DNA of 5,627 nucleotides from assembly GCA_039929265.1 (NCBI GenBank), contig JBDSRN010000207.1, forward strand, positions 1 to 5,627. Direction: 5' to 3'. The notes below the pieces were generated by a model. It worked only from the letters and a program-made list of their open reading frames with translations, was not told where the DNA came from and did not search any database. Made by a program: the position numbers and the translations under genes. This DNA comes from ZC4RG30 sp039929265. GTDB taxonomy: Bacteria > Pseudomonadota > Gammaproteobacteria > Steroidobacterales > Steroidobacteraceae. This document shows positions 1-5,627 of this stretch, piece by piece; the first letter of the stretch is position 1; the number at the start of each line of letters is the position of its first letter.

Positions 1-373
1 GGCTGCCCGCGACGTAGATCAGTGCGAGCGCCCAGTAGATGATCAATGCCGGAAACGGAATCGGCTGCGGAGTCAGCAGCGCGTCGATGGCGAACAGCGC
101 CACCGCGGAAAGGGTGACACCGGCAAAGACTGCGATGATCGCCTTTGCACCAATGTACCGGACTACCGCCCGGTACAGACCGAGCTTGGCAAACATGGGC
201 AGCGTGAGGGCAAGCACGCCGACATAAGGCCAGATGCTGATGGCGGGATTGGCTGGGTCAGTACCTGCATGCAGCCAAATCGCCGAATACAGCGCGCCCG
301 GAATCATCAGGATATCGGCCAAGACCATGATGACTCGCTTGGAACTGCGAGGCAGCCCACCGAGCCTGAACAT
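1..373 (-). CDS. WbpM/CapD-type nucleotide-sugar 4,6-dehydratase, N-terminal membrane part (partial)
   Basis: Only the first 124 codons are in the window; the gene runs off the left edge. The translation starts MFRLGGLPRSSKR and then shows about four hydrophobic segments (roughly residues 14-34, 46-63, 77-97 and 108-124), with the motif GLYRAVVRYIG between segments two and three. This matches the N-terminal membrane region of the WbpM/FlaA1-long/CapD family as I remember it (LLGLPRRYKR, then FGMYRAVMRYLG). In that family the missing cytoplasmic part is an NAD(P)-dependent short-chain dehydratase making UDP-4-keto-6-deoxy-GlcNAc, the precursor of QuiNAc and FucNAc. The catalytic domain cannot be checked here. 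The start is uncertain: the ATG at 373 has GAGG six nt upstream, while an in-frame GTG at 406 also has a good GGAGAGG ribosome-binding site and would add 11 residues. The position just after a WbpL-like gene is the same as in Pseudomonas O-antigen loci, which supports the call. Confidence 0.8.
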   Translation of the reverse strand, partial: MFRLGGLPRSSKRVIMVLADILMIPGALYSAIWLHAGTDPANPAISIWPYVGVLALTLPMFAKLGLYRAVVRYIGAKAIIAVFAGVTLSAVALFAIDALLTPQPIPFPALIIYWALALIYVAGS

Positions 374-420
374 GATCCGCCTCAGAAACCCCGAAGCACT
401 CTGCACGAATCCCTCTCCAG

Positions 421-435
421 GGCCGCGCCGCGGCC
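421..435. repeat. GC-rich dyad next to the ribosome-binding site
   Basis: GGCCGCG, one central base, then CGCGGCC: two perfect 7-bp arms. On the minus-strand transcript it ends one or two bases before the GGAGAGG ribosome-binding site for the alternative GTG start at 406. The one-base centre means an RNA hairpin would need to open a few inner pairs. It could be a protein-binding palindrome, a weak leader hairpin affecting translation of the WbpM-like gene, or chance in GC-rich DNA. Confidence 0.35.
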
Positions 436-469
436 TTCAACCGGGGGCAATCCTAGCACCATAAAGATA

Positions 470-506
470 CAACGGATTTTCTTTCCCCTAGATTTTCAAT
501 CCGTTG
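470..506 (-). repeat. Inverted repeat with 9-bp perfect arms (possible terminator or operator)
   Basis: CAACGGATT at 470-478 and AATCCGTTG at 498-506 are exact reverse complements around a 19-nt spacer. In the minus-strand transcript the hairpin would be followed by UAUCUUUAU, a mildly U-rich run. It lies 32 nt beyond the stop codon of the WecA/WbpL-like gene. The loop is long and the U-run broken, so an intrinsic terminator would be weak; an operator or attenuator for the next gene is an equal alternative. Confidence 0.4.
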
Positions 507-519
507 CGCCGTATTGCTC

Positions 520-537
520 TGTCTCTGAACAGAGACA
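520..537 (-). repeat. Short hairpin directly after the WecA/WbpL-like stop codon
   Basis: TGTCTCT, a GAAC loop, then AGAGACA: 7-bp perfect arms with a 4-nt loop. It touches the TGA at 540-538. No T-run follows in the minus-strand direction (GAGCAATACGG), so it is not a classical terminator. It may protect the mRNA 3' end or act together with the repeat at 470-506. Confidence 0.4.
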
Positions 538-1566
538 TCAGTCGCCATGCTCGGCTCTGCCCGCCCCCAGCGCCAGCGCGCCAAAAAGCAGCGGCGCCAG
601 TGCCACGCCTGAAATCAGAACTGCGTAACCGGGATTCGTGTGGGCGAACCATGCCAACGGCAGGAGCCACAGGAGGTCGATGGCAACCACCAGCAGCGTC
701 GCGGCGCGGTGGCTGCGCCAGCGTCGCGCGAGCCCTTGGTAGGCGTGGCTGCGATGTGGGGTCACCAGCGACTCGCGTCGCATGAGCCGCCGCAACAGCG
801 TGACGGTCGCGTCGGCGAAGAAGGCGCCGCCGAGAATCAGCCACACCCACAACGCCGCAGGATCGTCGCGTGCCGCCACCAGCGCGAACACGGCGATCAG
901 GTAGCCGACGTAGCCGCTGCCTGAGTCGCCCATGAAGATTCGCGCGGGGGGCCAGTTCCAGACCAGGAAGCCGCAACAGGCGGCTGCGAATGCCAGGCAA
1001 ATGAGCTGGCCGCCACTGCCACCCCAGTTCTCACTCCCCAGCAAAGCGCCTGCGACCGCGATGAACACGGCCTCCGAGGCGGCAATGCCGTCGATTCCGT
1101 CCATGAAATTGAACAGGTTCAGAGTCCAGACGATGGCCGTGCCGCCAACCAAGTAACCCGCCAGGCCGACGTCGATGAGGTAAGGGCCGACACGCAGCGG
1201 CGGGACGCCACCGAGCAGCCAGAGGGTCGCAACTGCAACGGCAAGATGAACCAGGAGACGGCAGGCAGCAGGCAACGAATAGCGGTCGTCGATCAGCCCC
1301 AGCAGGCCGACGGTCAGACCGCCGGCGAGCAGCGCCCACACCAGGCCCGCCTCCAGCCTGCCGAGCCAGGCAAGCACCAGTACCGCAACGCTGGTGGTGA
1401 GCACGATCGCGACGCCGCCACCGCGTGGGGTGGGCTGCTCGTGCGAGCTGCGCGAGTTGGGAACGTCCAGCAGGTCATGCGTCGAGGCGATGCGACGGAT
1501 AATGCCGGTGAGGATGCCCGAGACGACGAGCGCGACCAGCAGCAGTCCCCAACTGAAGGCTTGCAC
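538..1566 (-). CDS. WecA/WbpL-type polyprenyl-phosphate sugar-1-phosphate transferase (GT family 4-like)
   Basis: This integral inner-membrane enzyme of 342 residues belongs to the MraY/WecA family, which moves a HexNAc-1-phosphate from a UDP-sugar to undecaprenyl phosphate and so starts O-antigen or capsule repeat-unit synthesis. The family motifs are all visible: DVPNSRSSH and PTPRGGG (34-51), the Mg-binding acidic pair in LIDDRYSLP (91-99), NLFNFMDGIDGIAA (150-163), the nucleotide-binding IFMGDSGSGY (210-219) and the cytoplasmic HRSHAYQGLARRW (271-283), in which HRSH gives the His-x-x-His signature. Around ten hydrophobic segments fill the rest, and the length is normal for WbpL-like proteins. 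The start is a GTG at 1566, only 10 nt after the asparagine synthase stop; the ribosome-binding site is poor, so translational coupling is likely. Sugar specificity (GlcNAc, QuiNAc or FucNAc) cannot be read from sequence alone. The WbpM-like gene downstream favours a 6-deoxy-HexNAc. Confidence 0.92.
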   Translation of the reverse strand: MQAFSWGLLLVALVVSGILTGIIRRIASTHDLLDVPNSRSSHEQPTPRGGGVAIVLTTSVAVLVLAWLGRLEAGLVWALLAGGLTVGLLGLIDDRYSLPAACRLLVHLAVAVATLWLLGGVPPLRVGPYLIDVGLAGYLVGGTAIVWTLNLFNFMDGIDGIAASEAVFIAVAGALLGSENWGGSGGQLICLAFAAACCGFLVWNWPPARIFMGDSGSGYVGYLIAVFALVAARDDPAALWVWLILGGAFFADATVTLLRRLMRRESLVTPHRSHAYQGLARRWRSHRAATLLVVAIDLLWLLPLAWFAHTNPGYAVLISGVALAPLLFGALALGAGRAEHGD

Positions 1567-1576
1567 GTCGGGCGGC

Positions 1577-3550
1577 TCAATGATCCAGATGCGAGCGACA
1601 CCACAGCTCGAAGCACATCATCGCGAAGATCGTGTAGCTGCCATCGATTGCGCCGCTCCGGTTCTGCTCGATGAGCCTGCGCACGGCAGCAGGGTCGAAT
1701 ATTCCGCGCCTGCGCAGCGACGCATCATCGAGCGTATTCGCGAGCAGATCCTGCAGATCGTGCTTGAGCCAGCGCCGCAACGGACCGCCGAATCCGCTCT
1801 TCGGCCGGTAGATCACGTTGTGCGGCAGGTACGGCTCCATCGCGCGCTTGAACAGCGCCTTGCCGAGCCGGCCATCCTGCTTCAGCCCCGAGCGCACGCC
1901 GGTCGCGAAGTGCACGAGATCCACGTCGAGCAGCGGCACGCGGATCTCGATGCCCGCCGCCATGCCGGCGTGATCCGAGTAGCTCAGATTGTCGTCGGCG
2001 AGGAAATGCCGCGCCTCGAGGAACAACATGCGCTGCAGGCGATCCGGCTCGTCCGGAATGAGCTTCAGGCTGTGCATCAGCGGCTCGAGCGTGTCGAGGT
2101 GCGCGGTGCGCGCCGCGAACTCGGGCGTATACAGGCCGCGACGCACGGCTTCCGTGCTCCACAGGAAATACGAGGCGATCCGGCGATCCGGCGTTTCCGC
2201 CGCATGCGAGAACATCTTTGCGAGTCGACGCAGCACGACAGTCGACTGGCCACGCGCATGACCGCTCGCTGCCGCGGAGGCAACGCCCTGCATGGCGCGC
2301 CGGATTGGATGCGGCAACCAGCCCCACGACCGTTCGAACGACAGTGCCCAGTGACGACGATAGCCGCCGAACAGATCATCACCACCGGTACCGGACAGCA
2401 GCACGGGAATGCCGAGCTTGCGCGCCTGTTCAGCGATGCGCAGCGTATTGATCGGGCCGAGGTCTGCCTGCGGCTCGTCGAGCCAACGCACCATCTCTTC
2501 GACGTGCGTGAGCGCGCTCGGCTCCACCAGCACTTCGTGCAATGTCACGCCGAGCGTCGCGGCAACCTTGCGCGCATACGGCAGATCCGCAGGATTGCCA
2601 TCCTCTTCGATGCCGCCGCCGAAATTGATGCTGAAGCAATGTATGGGTTTGTCCGGCATTGCACGCCGCATCATCGCAACGACTGCGCTCGAATCGAGCC
2701 CGCCGGAAAGGAAGGCCCCGACCGGCACATCCGCCATCAGCTGACGTTTGACGGCGGTGTACACGTGCTCCGCGAGTTTTTCGGCGAGCCGCGCCGGCGA
2801 TTCCTGAAGTCGACGACCCTCGTACGGAATCGTGTAGTAGCTCCAGCGTCTGTGGGCCCTGCCGCCGCGCACGAGCATCGCAGCACCCGGCTCGAGCTTC
2901 TTCACGCCGGTGAGCACGGTCAGCGGCGCGGGTGTCCACAGGTAGGCGAGCAGATAGTGCAGGGCCGCCGGATCGATGTCGCGCGTAATCCCGGGCTCGC
3001 ACAGCAGCGCCTTCATCTCCGAGCCGAACAGGAAACCCTTGGGCGTTTCCGCAAAATACAGTGGCTTCACGCCCAACTGATCGCGCGCGAGGAACAGGTC
3101 ACCGCGCTCGATGCCCTCGGATCGGCCGGTGGGACGGCAATCGTGTATCGCGAACGCGAACATGCCGTTGAGCTTCTCGACCATGCGCACACCGTCGCGC
3201 ACATACAGATGCAGCAGGACTTCGGAATCCGAATCACTCGTGAACTGGTGACCGGCGGCGCTGAGTTCGCGCTTGAGCTCCTTGAAGTTGAAGATCTCGC
3301 CGTTGTGGATGAGCGTGAGGCCCGACTGCCGTGCAACGTTGGCGTCGGGGGGCAGCGTCATCGGCTGACAGGCCGCATTCGAAAGATCCACGATGGCAAG
3401 GCGGCGATGGCCCAGACCCGTCACGGGTCCGGACTCGAAACGGCACATTGAGTGACCTTCGCCATCGGGCCCGCGATGCGCGACGGAGTCCATCATTGAC
3501 TGCAGCAACTCGCGGTCGAAATTGCCCTGAAATCCGACGATTCCGCACAT
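1577..3550 (-). CDS. asnB: Glutamine-hydrolysing asparagine synthase-like amidotransferase (AsnB family)
   Basis: The 657-residue protein has the two-domain AsnB layout. The N-terminal class II glutaminase domain (about 1-205) begins MCGIVGF, with Cys2 as nucleophile, and has HRGPDG (25-30), LGHRRLAIVDLS (47-58, with the glutamine-binding Arg), HNGEIFN (82-88) and SDSDSEV (105-111). The synthase domain has the ATP pyrophosphatase loop AFLSGGLDSSAVV (279-291) and LSGTGGDDLFGGY (385-397). Glutamine ammonia is tunnelled to an adenylated carboxylate. The frame stays open for 30 codons upstream to an ATG at 3640, but the catalytic Cys must be residue 2, so the start is 3550. The gene follows the DUF218 gene by 22 nt and no clear Shine-Dalgarno is visible. 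In O-antigen loci such proteins (for example WbpS in Pseudomonas) are thought to amidate uronic acids. That role is an inference here; free asparagine synthesis remains possible. The segment SYSDHAGMAAGIEIRVPLLD (523-542) is the AMP-side conserved block in a diverged form. Confidence 0.93.
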   Translation of the reverse strand: MCGIVGFQGNFDRELLQSMMDSVAHRGPDGEGHSMCRFESGPVTGLGHRRLAIVDLSNAACQPMTLPPDANVARQSGLTLIHNGEIFNFKELKRELSAAGHQFTSDSDSEVLLHLYVRDGVRMVEKLNGMFAFAIHDCRPTGRSEGIERGDLFLARDQLGVKPLYFAETPKGFLFGSEMKALLCEPGITRDIDPAALHYLLAYLWTPAPLTVLTGVKKLEPGAAMLVRGGRAHRRWSYYTIPYEGRRLQESPARLAEKLAEHVYTAVKRQLMADVPVGAFLSGGLDSSAVVAMMRRAMPDKPIHCFSINFGGGIEEDGNPADLPYARKVAATLGVTLHEVLVEPSALTHVEEMVRWLDEPQADLGPINTLRIAEQARKLGIPVLLSGTGGDDLFGGYRRHWALSFERSWGWLPHPIRRAMQGVASAAASGHARGQSTVVLRRLAKMFSHAAETPDRRIASYFLWSTEAVRRGLYTPEFAARTAHLDTLEPLMHSLKLIPDEPDRLQRMLFLEARHFLADDNLSYSDHAGMAAGIEIRVPLLDVDLVHFATGVRSGLKQDGRLGKALFKRAMEPYLPHNVIYRPKSGFGGPLRRWLKHDLQDLLANTLDDASLRRRGIFDPAAVRRLIEQNRSGAIDGSYTIFAMMCFELWCRSHLDH

Positions 3551-3572
3551 CAGGTAGCCATGCCCGGACGAC

Positions 3573-4379
3573 TCATGACGCGTGAGTTCCGGCAACTCCC
3601 AGACGAATCGCAAGGAGCGCGAGGTATTCGCGCAGCGCACGTTCTGTGCTGCGCAGTCCCTGCCAGCCCGGTCGCCAGGTACTCGGTCCGCCGACCCAAT
3701 GACCCGTCGGTGCCGCGATCGGTTTCGCGCCGGCGCGCTGCATCAACAGCATCGCGCGGCGCATGTGATACGCGGAAGTCACCAGTACGAAAGGACGCGT
3801 GCCGAGCAAGCCGGACATTGCATTCGCCTCTTCGGAGGTGTCGCGCGGTGTGGTCACCATGCGGATGGAGTCGGTGCTGACCCCGAGCTGCGTCGCGAGC
3901 TTCGCGTAGCCCAGCGCGCTCGCAGGCCTGCCCTCGTCCTCCGATCCGCTCATTATCAAATCGATGTTCCAGCCGTAGTGCAGCGAAAAATAGCGCGCAA
4001 GCCTCACACCTTCCACGACGCGCACGAGGCCATCCTCGAAGAGCGCTGACGTGACGGGAATGCCGCTGCGAGGCGCATAGCCGTTGCCCAGCACCACGAT
4101 CGCGGCAGTATCGACAGGCAGGGAGTCTTCGCGCAGCGGAGGGTAAAACCCTTCGAGCGGCTGCAAGAGTCTGTCCGCGATGGCCGGTATGGCAGCACAA
4201 TAGAGAAACGTCGCACAAAGCGCGAGCAGAATAAGGCCGGCACGACGGCGCGGCAGGAAGACCAGCAGCGCAAGCGCGCATAGCGATCCGAGGGCGGCGA
4301 GCAAGAGCGGTGAGGCCAGGGCCCCCGCCATTATTTTCAGATATTGGACGATCAGGTCCCTGAGTTTACCTGAGGTCAC
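3573..4379 (-). CDS. DUF218 inner-membrane protein, ElyC/SanA/YdcF family
   Basis: Using the GTG at 4379 the protein has 268 residues. Two N-terminal membrane helices (about 18-42 and 47-67) are followed by IADRLLQPLEG (67-77) and a DUF218 domain: AIVVLGNGY (93-101), SGSEDEG (144-150), TTPRDTSEEA (176-185) and LVTSAYHMRRA (199-209). This is the ElyC layout, and E. coli ElyC has the similar ADRLLRPIES and LVTSASHLPRA. The family is tied to envelope integrity and undecaprenyl-phosphate or polysaccharide metabolism, but the chemistry is not settled. The start is uncertain. The ATG at 4331 would remove residues (LIVQYLK) that align with the ElyC N-terminus. The GTG at 4379 keeps them but overlaps the upstream gene by 14 nt. 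A CTG at 4355 or ATC at 4352 would fit the family start best, and CAGGGA lies just upstream. The stop is 22 nt before the amidotransferase start, so the two are surely cotranscribed. Confidence 0.82.
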   Translation of the reverse strand: MTSGKLRDLIVQYLKIMAGALASPLLLAALGSLCALALLVFLPRRRAGLILLALCATFLYCAAIPAIADRLLQPLEGFYPPLREDSLPVDTAAIVVLGNGYAPRSGIPVTSALFEDGLVRVVEGVRLARYFSLHYGWNIDLIMSGSEDEGRPASALGYAKLATQLGVSTDSIRMVTTPRDTSEEANAMSGLLGTRPFVLVTSAYHMRRAMLLMQRAGAKPIAAPTGHWVGGPSTWRPGWQGLRSTERALREYLALLAIRLGVAGTHAS

Positions 4380-5475
4380 CTTGCAACAGGCCAATACGCT
4401 GCCGGCCCGTTTCTGCCGTTTCTTCGCCCGTATACCACAGGCTTGCTTTACCGTTTTCAATCAGCAGCTGAGACGGATGGACCGCCAGATTGCGACCCGG
4501 CCCCGCGGCATCGAATGCGGTCCCGGAATTGGGGCCGATCAGTGCATCGCCTGAATAGACGGTGCGCCAGGCAATCCCGTCGTCGCTCGCCGCGCCGAAC
4601 AGCTGCCATTGCTGGTCGACCAGACGCGAGTACAGCATGAGGAAGCGACTGCCATCGAAGTAGACCGCAGGTCCCAGTACGCCCACCGGCGTCGGCTCGA
4701 GGCCAGTCACGGGCCGCCCGCCATTCAAGCGAGACCAGTGAATGCCATCCGGACTTTCGGCCGCGACGATGCTGTGCAGACCATCGTAGGCGCCATACCA
4801 CATCAGGAACCGGCGGCCGTCATGCAGCACGTGCATGCCGGTGGCCTGGATCGAATCGCTGCTGCCGTCGGCGCCGATGTCCAGCACCGGCTGGCCGCGG
4901 TTGGCGCGAGTCCAGTTGACGCCATCGGTGCTCGTCGCAAGGCCGATGCGCTCCACGCGCACGCTGTTCCAGCCTTGCGTCCCATCGGCACCGCCGTACC
5001 ACATGTAGTACATGCCGTTGACGAGGGCGACGAACGGATGAAACACTGCAGTGGAATCGAACGCGCCGGAATCACCCCGAACAAAAACCGGCAAGCCGGA
5101 GTTGGCCCGCGTCCAGTTCACGCCATCGCTGCTGGTCGCAAGACCGACGCTGCCGTTCTCGACGTAGACATTGCCGCCAGGAGCAACCGTGTGGATGCCG
5201 ACGAACCACATGCGATAGGTGCCCTGCGCATCACGCAGGACGGTCGGCATGCCGACGACTTGATCGTCCCAGGTTCCCGGTGCACCGGTGTCGAGCACCG
5301 CGCCGCCGGTTGCAGATCCAGCCACACGCTGCCAGCTCATCGCGCCGAGGCGCTCGACGGTGAGCGCCTGAGTGAGGCTTGCGGTTTTGCCGCTGCTGGC
5401 ATTCAGCGTGGTCGCGTTCTGTACGACATCCGCACCACTGCCGCATCCGGCGAGTGCGAAGCTGCCGAGGATCAG
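4366..5475 (-). CDS. Five-bladed beta-propeller lipoprotein, GH43/GH32-superfamily-like
   Basis: The in-frame ATG at 5340 gives 324 residues, but the open frame continues upstream and encodes ILGSFALAGC, a lipobox with its Cys, then a Ser/Thr/Ala-rich linker. I therefore extend the gene to a CTG at 5475, whose last two bases and next A form the TGA of the previous gene (369 residues, Cys11 lipidated). No ATG, GTG or TTG exists in this frame between 5340 and the right edge. Numbering from the ATG, five repeats resemble propeller blades: conserved YRMWFVG (42-48), YYMWYGG (111-117), FLMWYGA (178-184), FLMLYSR (233-239) and ASLWYTG (299-305). Four of them continue into SSDGVNWTR (70-78), STDGVNWTR (137-145), SPDGIHWSR (196-204) and SDDGIAWRT (252-260). 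This is the signature of GH43/GH32-type sucrase/arabinanase-like folds. Acidic residues recur at similar blade positions (D25-26, D95, D162, D277), but I cannot assign a catalytic triad. A surface glycan hydrolase or glycan-binding protein is plausible; activity is unproven. Confidence 0.75.
   Translation of the reverse strand: MILGSFALAGCGSGADVVQNATTLNASSGKTASLTQALTVERLGAMSWQRVAGSATGGAVLDTGAPGTWDDQVVGMPTVLRDAQGTYRMWFVGIHTVAPGGNVYVENGSVGLATSSDGVNWTRANSGLPVFVRGDSGAFDSTAVFHPFVALVNGMYYMWYGGADGTQGWNSVRVERIGLATSTDGVNWTRANRGQPVLDIGADGSSDSIQATGMHVLHDGRRFLMWYGAYDGLHSIVAAESPDGIHWSRLNGGRPVTGLEPTPVGVLGPAVYFDGSRFLMLYSRLVDQQWQLFGAASDDGIAWRTVYSGDALIGPNSGTAFDAAGPGRNLAVHPSQLLIENGKASLWYTGEETAETGRQRIGLLQGDLR
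4899..5150 (-). repeat. Tandem blade repeat visible at DNA level inside the propeller gene
   Basis: About 50 bases starting at 4901 recur at 5102 with roughly 80-85% identity by eye, an offset of 201 nt or 67 codons. They encode GLATSTDGVNWTRAN and GLATSSDGVNWTRAN. A weaker third copy lies around 4721-4760. The spacing equals one propeller blade, so the simplest reading is blade duplication with little divergence between the first two blades. Confidence 0.6.
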
Positions 5476-5627
5476 CGCGCCGAGGACTCGAGCGAGCGAC
5501 GATAAAGGTCGAGCGTCTTGCGCACGACGAGCGTCTGATCGAACTCCTGCACTGCGATCTCGCGTCCTGCCATGGCCATACGGGCCCGTTCGGCAGGCGA
5601 CTCGATCAATGCTGCGATGGCTGCTGC
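5472..5627 (-). CDS. Glycosyltransferase (GT4-like), C-terminal end (partial)
   Basis: An open frame without a start in the window enters from the right edge and ends at the TGA at 5474-5472, giving the last 51 residues. The pattern is an Ala-rich helix, then ESPAERARMAMAGREIA, then EFDQTLVVRKTLDLYRRSLE. This is the usual tail of GT-B family 4 glycosyltransferases, in which the helix 'll.dpe.r..mg..gr' is followed by 'fd....v..~~l~y..ll'. These enzymes add sugars to lipid-linked intermediates on the cytoplasmic face. The catalytic parts are outside the window, so donor and acceptor are unknown. Its stop overlaps the proposed CTG start of the propeller lipoprotein by 4 nt, and the polysaccharide context fits. 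Confidence 0.7.
   Translation of the reverse strand, partial: AAAIAALIESPAERARMAMAGREIAVQEFDQTLVVRKTLDLYRRSLESSAR

Larger units (their letters stand above)
374..537. other. Intergenic leader between the WecA/WbpL-like and WbpM-like genes
   Basis: This is the only sizeable non-coding gap in the window (164 nt, or 131 nt if the downstream gene starts at the GTG at 406). The middle, about 455-500, is clearly AT-richer than its surroundings. It contains three inverted repeats, listed separately. I searched the minus strand for sigma70-type boxes: TTGAAA lies at 499-494, but no acceptable -10 follows at 16-18 nt, so I do not call a promoter. Two ribosome-binding-site candidates face the downstream gene: GGAGAGG at about 419-412 and GAGG at about 383-380. 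Confidence 0.55.

Noticed and set aside
461..499. A sigma70 promoter for the WbpM-like gene (TTGAAA at 499-494)
   Set aside because: No -10 box of acceptable quality lies 16-18 nt downstream; TATCTT comes only at about 22 nt.
269..628. A 119-codon plus-strand open frame spanning the intergenic region
   Set aside because: It overlaps two minus-strand genes at its ends, and its Pro/Ser/Arg-rich translation matches nothing. No ribosome-binding site was seen.
1394..3451. A very long open frame (685 codons) on the plus strand
   Set aside because: It is antisense to the clear asparagine synthase-like and WecA/WbpL-like genes. The translation is Arg/Ala/Glu-rich with no recognisable motif, the usual mirror frame in GC-rich DNA.
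3551..3640. N-terminal extension of the amidotransferase to an ATG at 3640
   Set aside because: The catalytic Cys must follow the initiator Met directly. The extension also overlaps the DUF218 gene and looks non-homologous.
4380..4460. Longest frame of the DUF218 gene, starting with a TTG at 4460
   Set aside because: It would overlap the propeller gene by nearly 100 nt, has no ribosome-binding site, and the added basic residues have no family counterpart.
4609..5505. A 298-codon open frame on the plus strand
   Set aside because: It is antisense to the propeller gene. The translation is low-complexity (Ala, Asp, His, Arg, Val) and shows no domain.
1..5627. tRNA or rRNA genes, CRISPR arrays, transposases or attachment sites
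   Set aside because: I saw no cloverleaf, no regularly spaced short repeats, no transposase motif and no terminal inverted repeats. The window is almost wholly filled by the six genes.

Overview
The window is GC-rich and densely coding. All six genes I can support lie on the minus strand, so the natural reading order is right to left. Gene content (a WecA/WbpL-type initiating phosphoglycosyltransferase directly followed by a WbpM-type dehydratase, plus a glycosyltransferase and an AsnB-like amidotransferase) points to a surface-polysaccharide locus, most likely O-antigen or capsule, of a Gram-negative bacterium. The high GC, the lipobox on one product and the WbpL-WbpM order suggest a proteobacterium; I cannot name the genus.

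Layout in transcription order. (1) 5627-5472: the last 51 codons of a GT4-like glycosyltransferase that enters from the right edge. (2) 5475-4366: a five-bladed beta-propeller protein related to the GH43/GH32 superfamily. Its first in-frame ATG is at 5340, but an in-frame stretch just upstream encodes a lipobox (Leu-Ala-Gly-Cys), so it is probably an outer-membrane lipoprotein whose start is a CTG overlapping the TGA of the gene before. (3) 4379-3573: an inner-membrane DUF218 protein of the ElyC/SanA/YdcF type. (4) 3550-1577: a 657-residue glutamine-dependent asparagine synthase-like amidotransferase. (5) 1566-538: a 342-residue WecA/WbpL-type polyprenyl-phosphate sugar-1-phosphate transferase. 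(6) 373 (or 406) to 1: the membrane N-terminus of a WbpM/CapD-type nucleotide-sugar 4,6-dehydratase, cut by the left edge.

Genes 1 to 5 are packed with gaps of at most 22 nt or with short overlaps and look like one operon. Only between genes 5 and 6 is there a real intergenic stretch (about 130-165 nt). It is locally AT-richer and holds three inverted repeats, so termination or regulation may occur there.

Likely teamwork (inference from families): the WbpM-like enzyme makes a 4-keto-6-deoxy-HexNAc nucleotide sugar, the WbpL-like enzyme loads the derived sugar phosphate on undecaprenyl phosphate, GT4-type enzymes extend the repeat unit, and the AsnB-like enzyme may amidate an acidic sugar. 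The DUF218 protein and the propeller lipoprotein are the least explained members: an envelope-associated factor and a possible surface glycan-binding or glycan-trimming protein.
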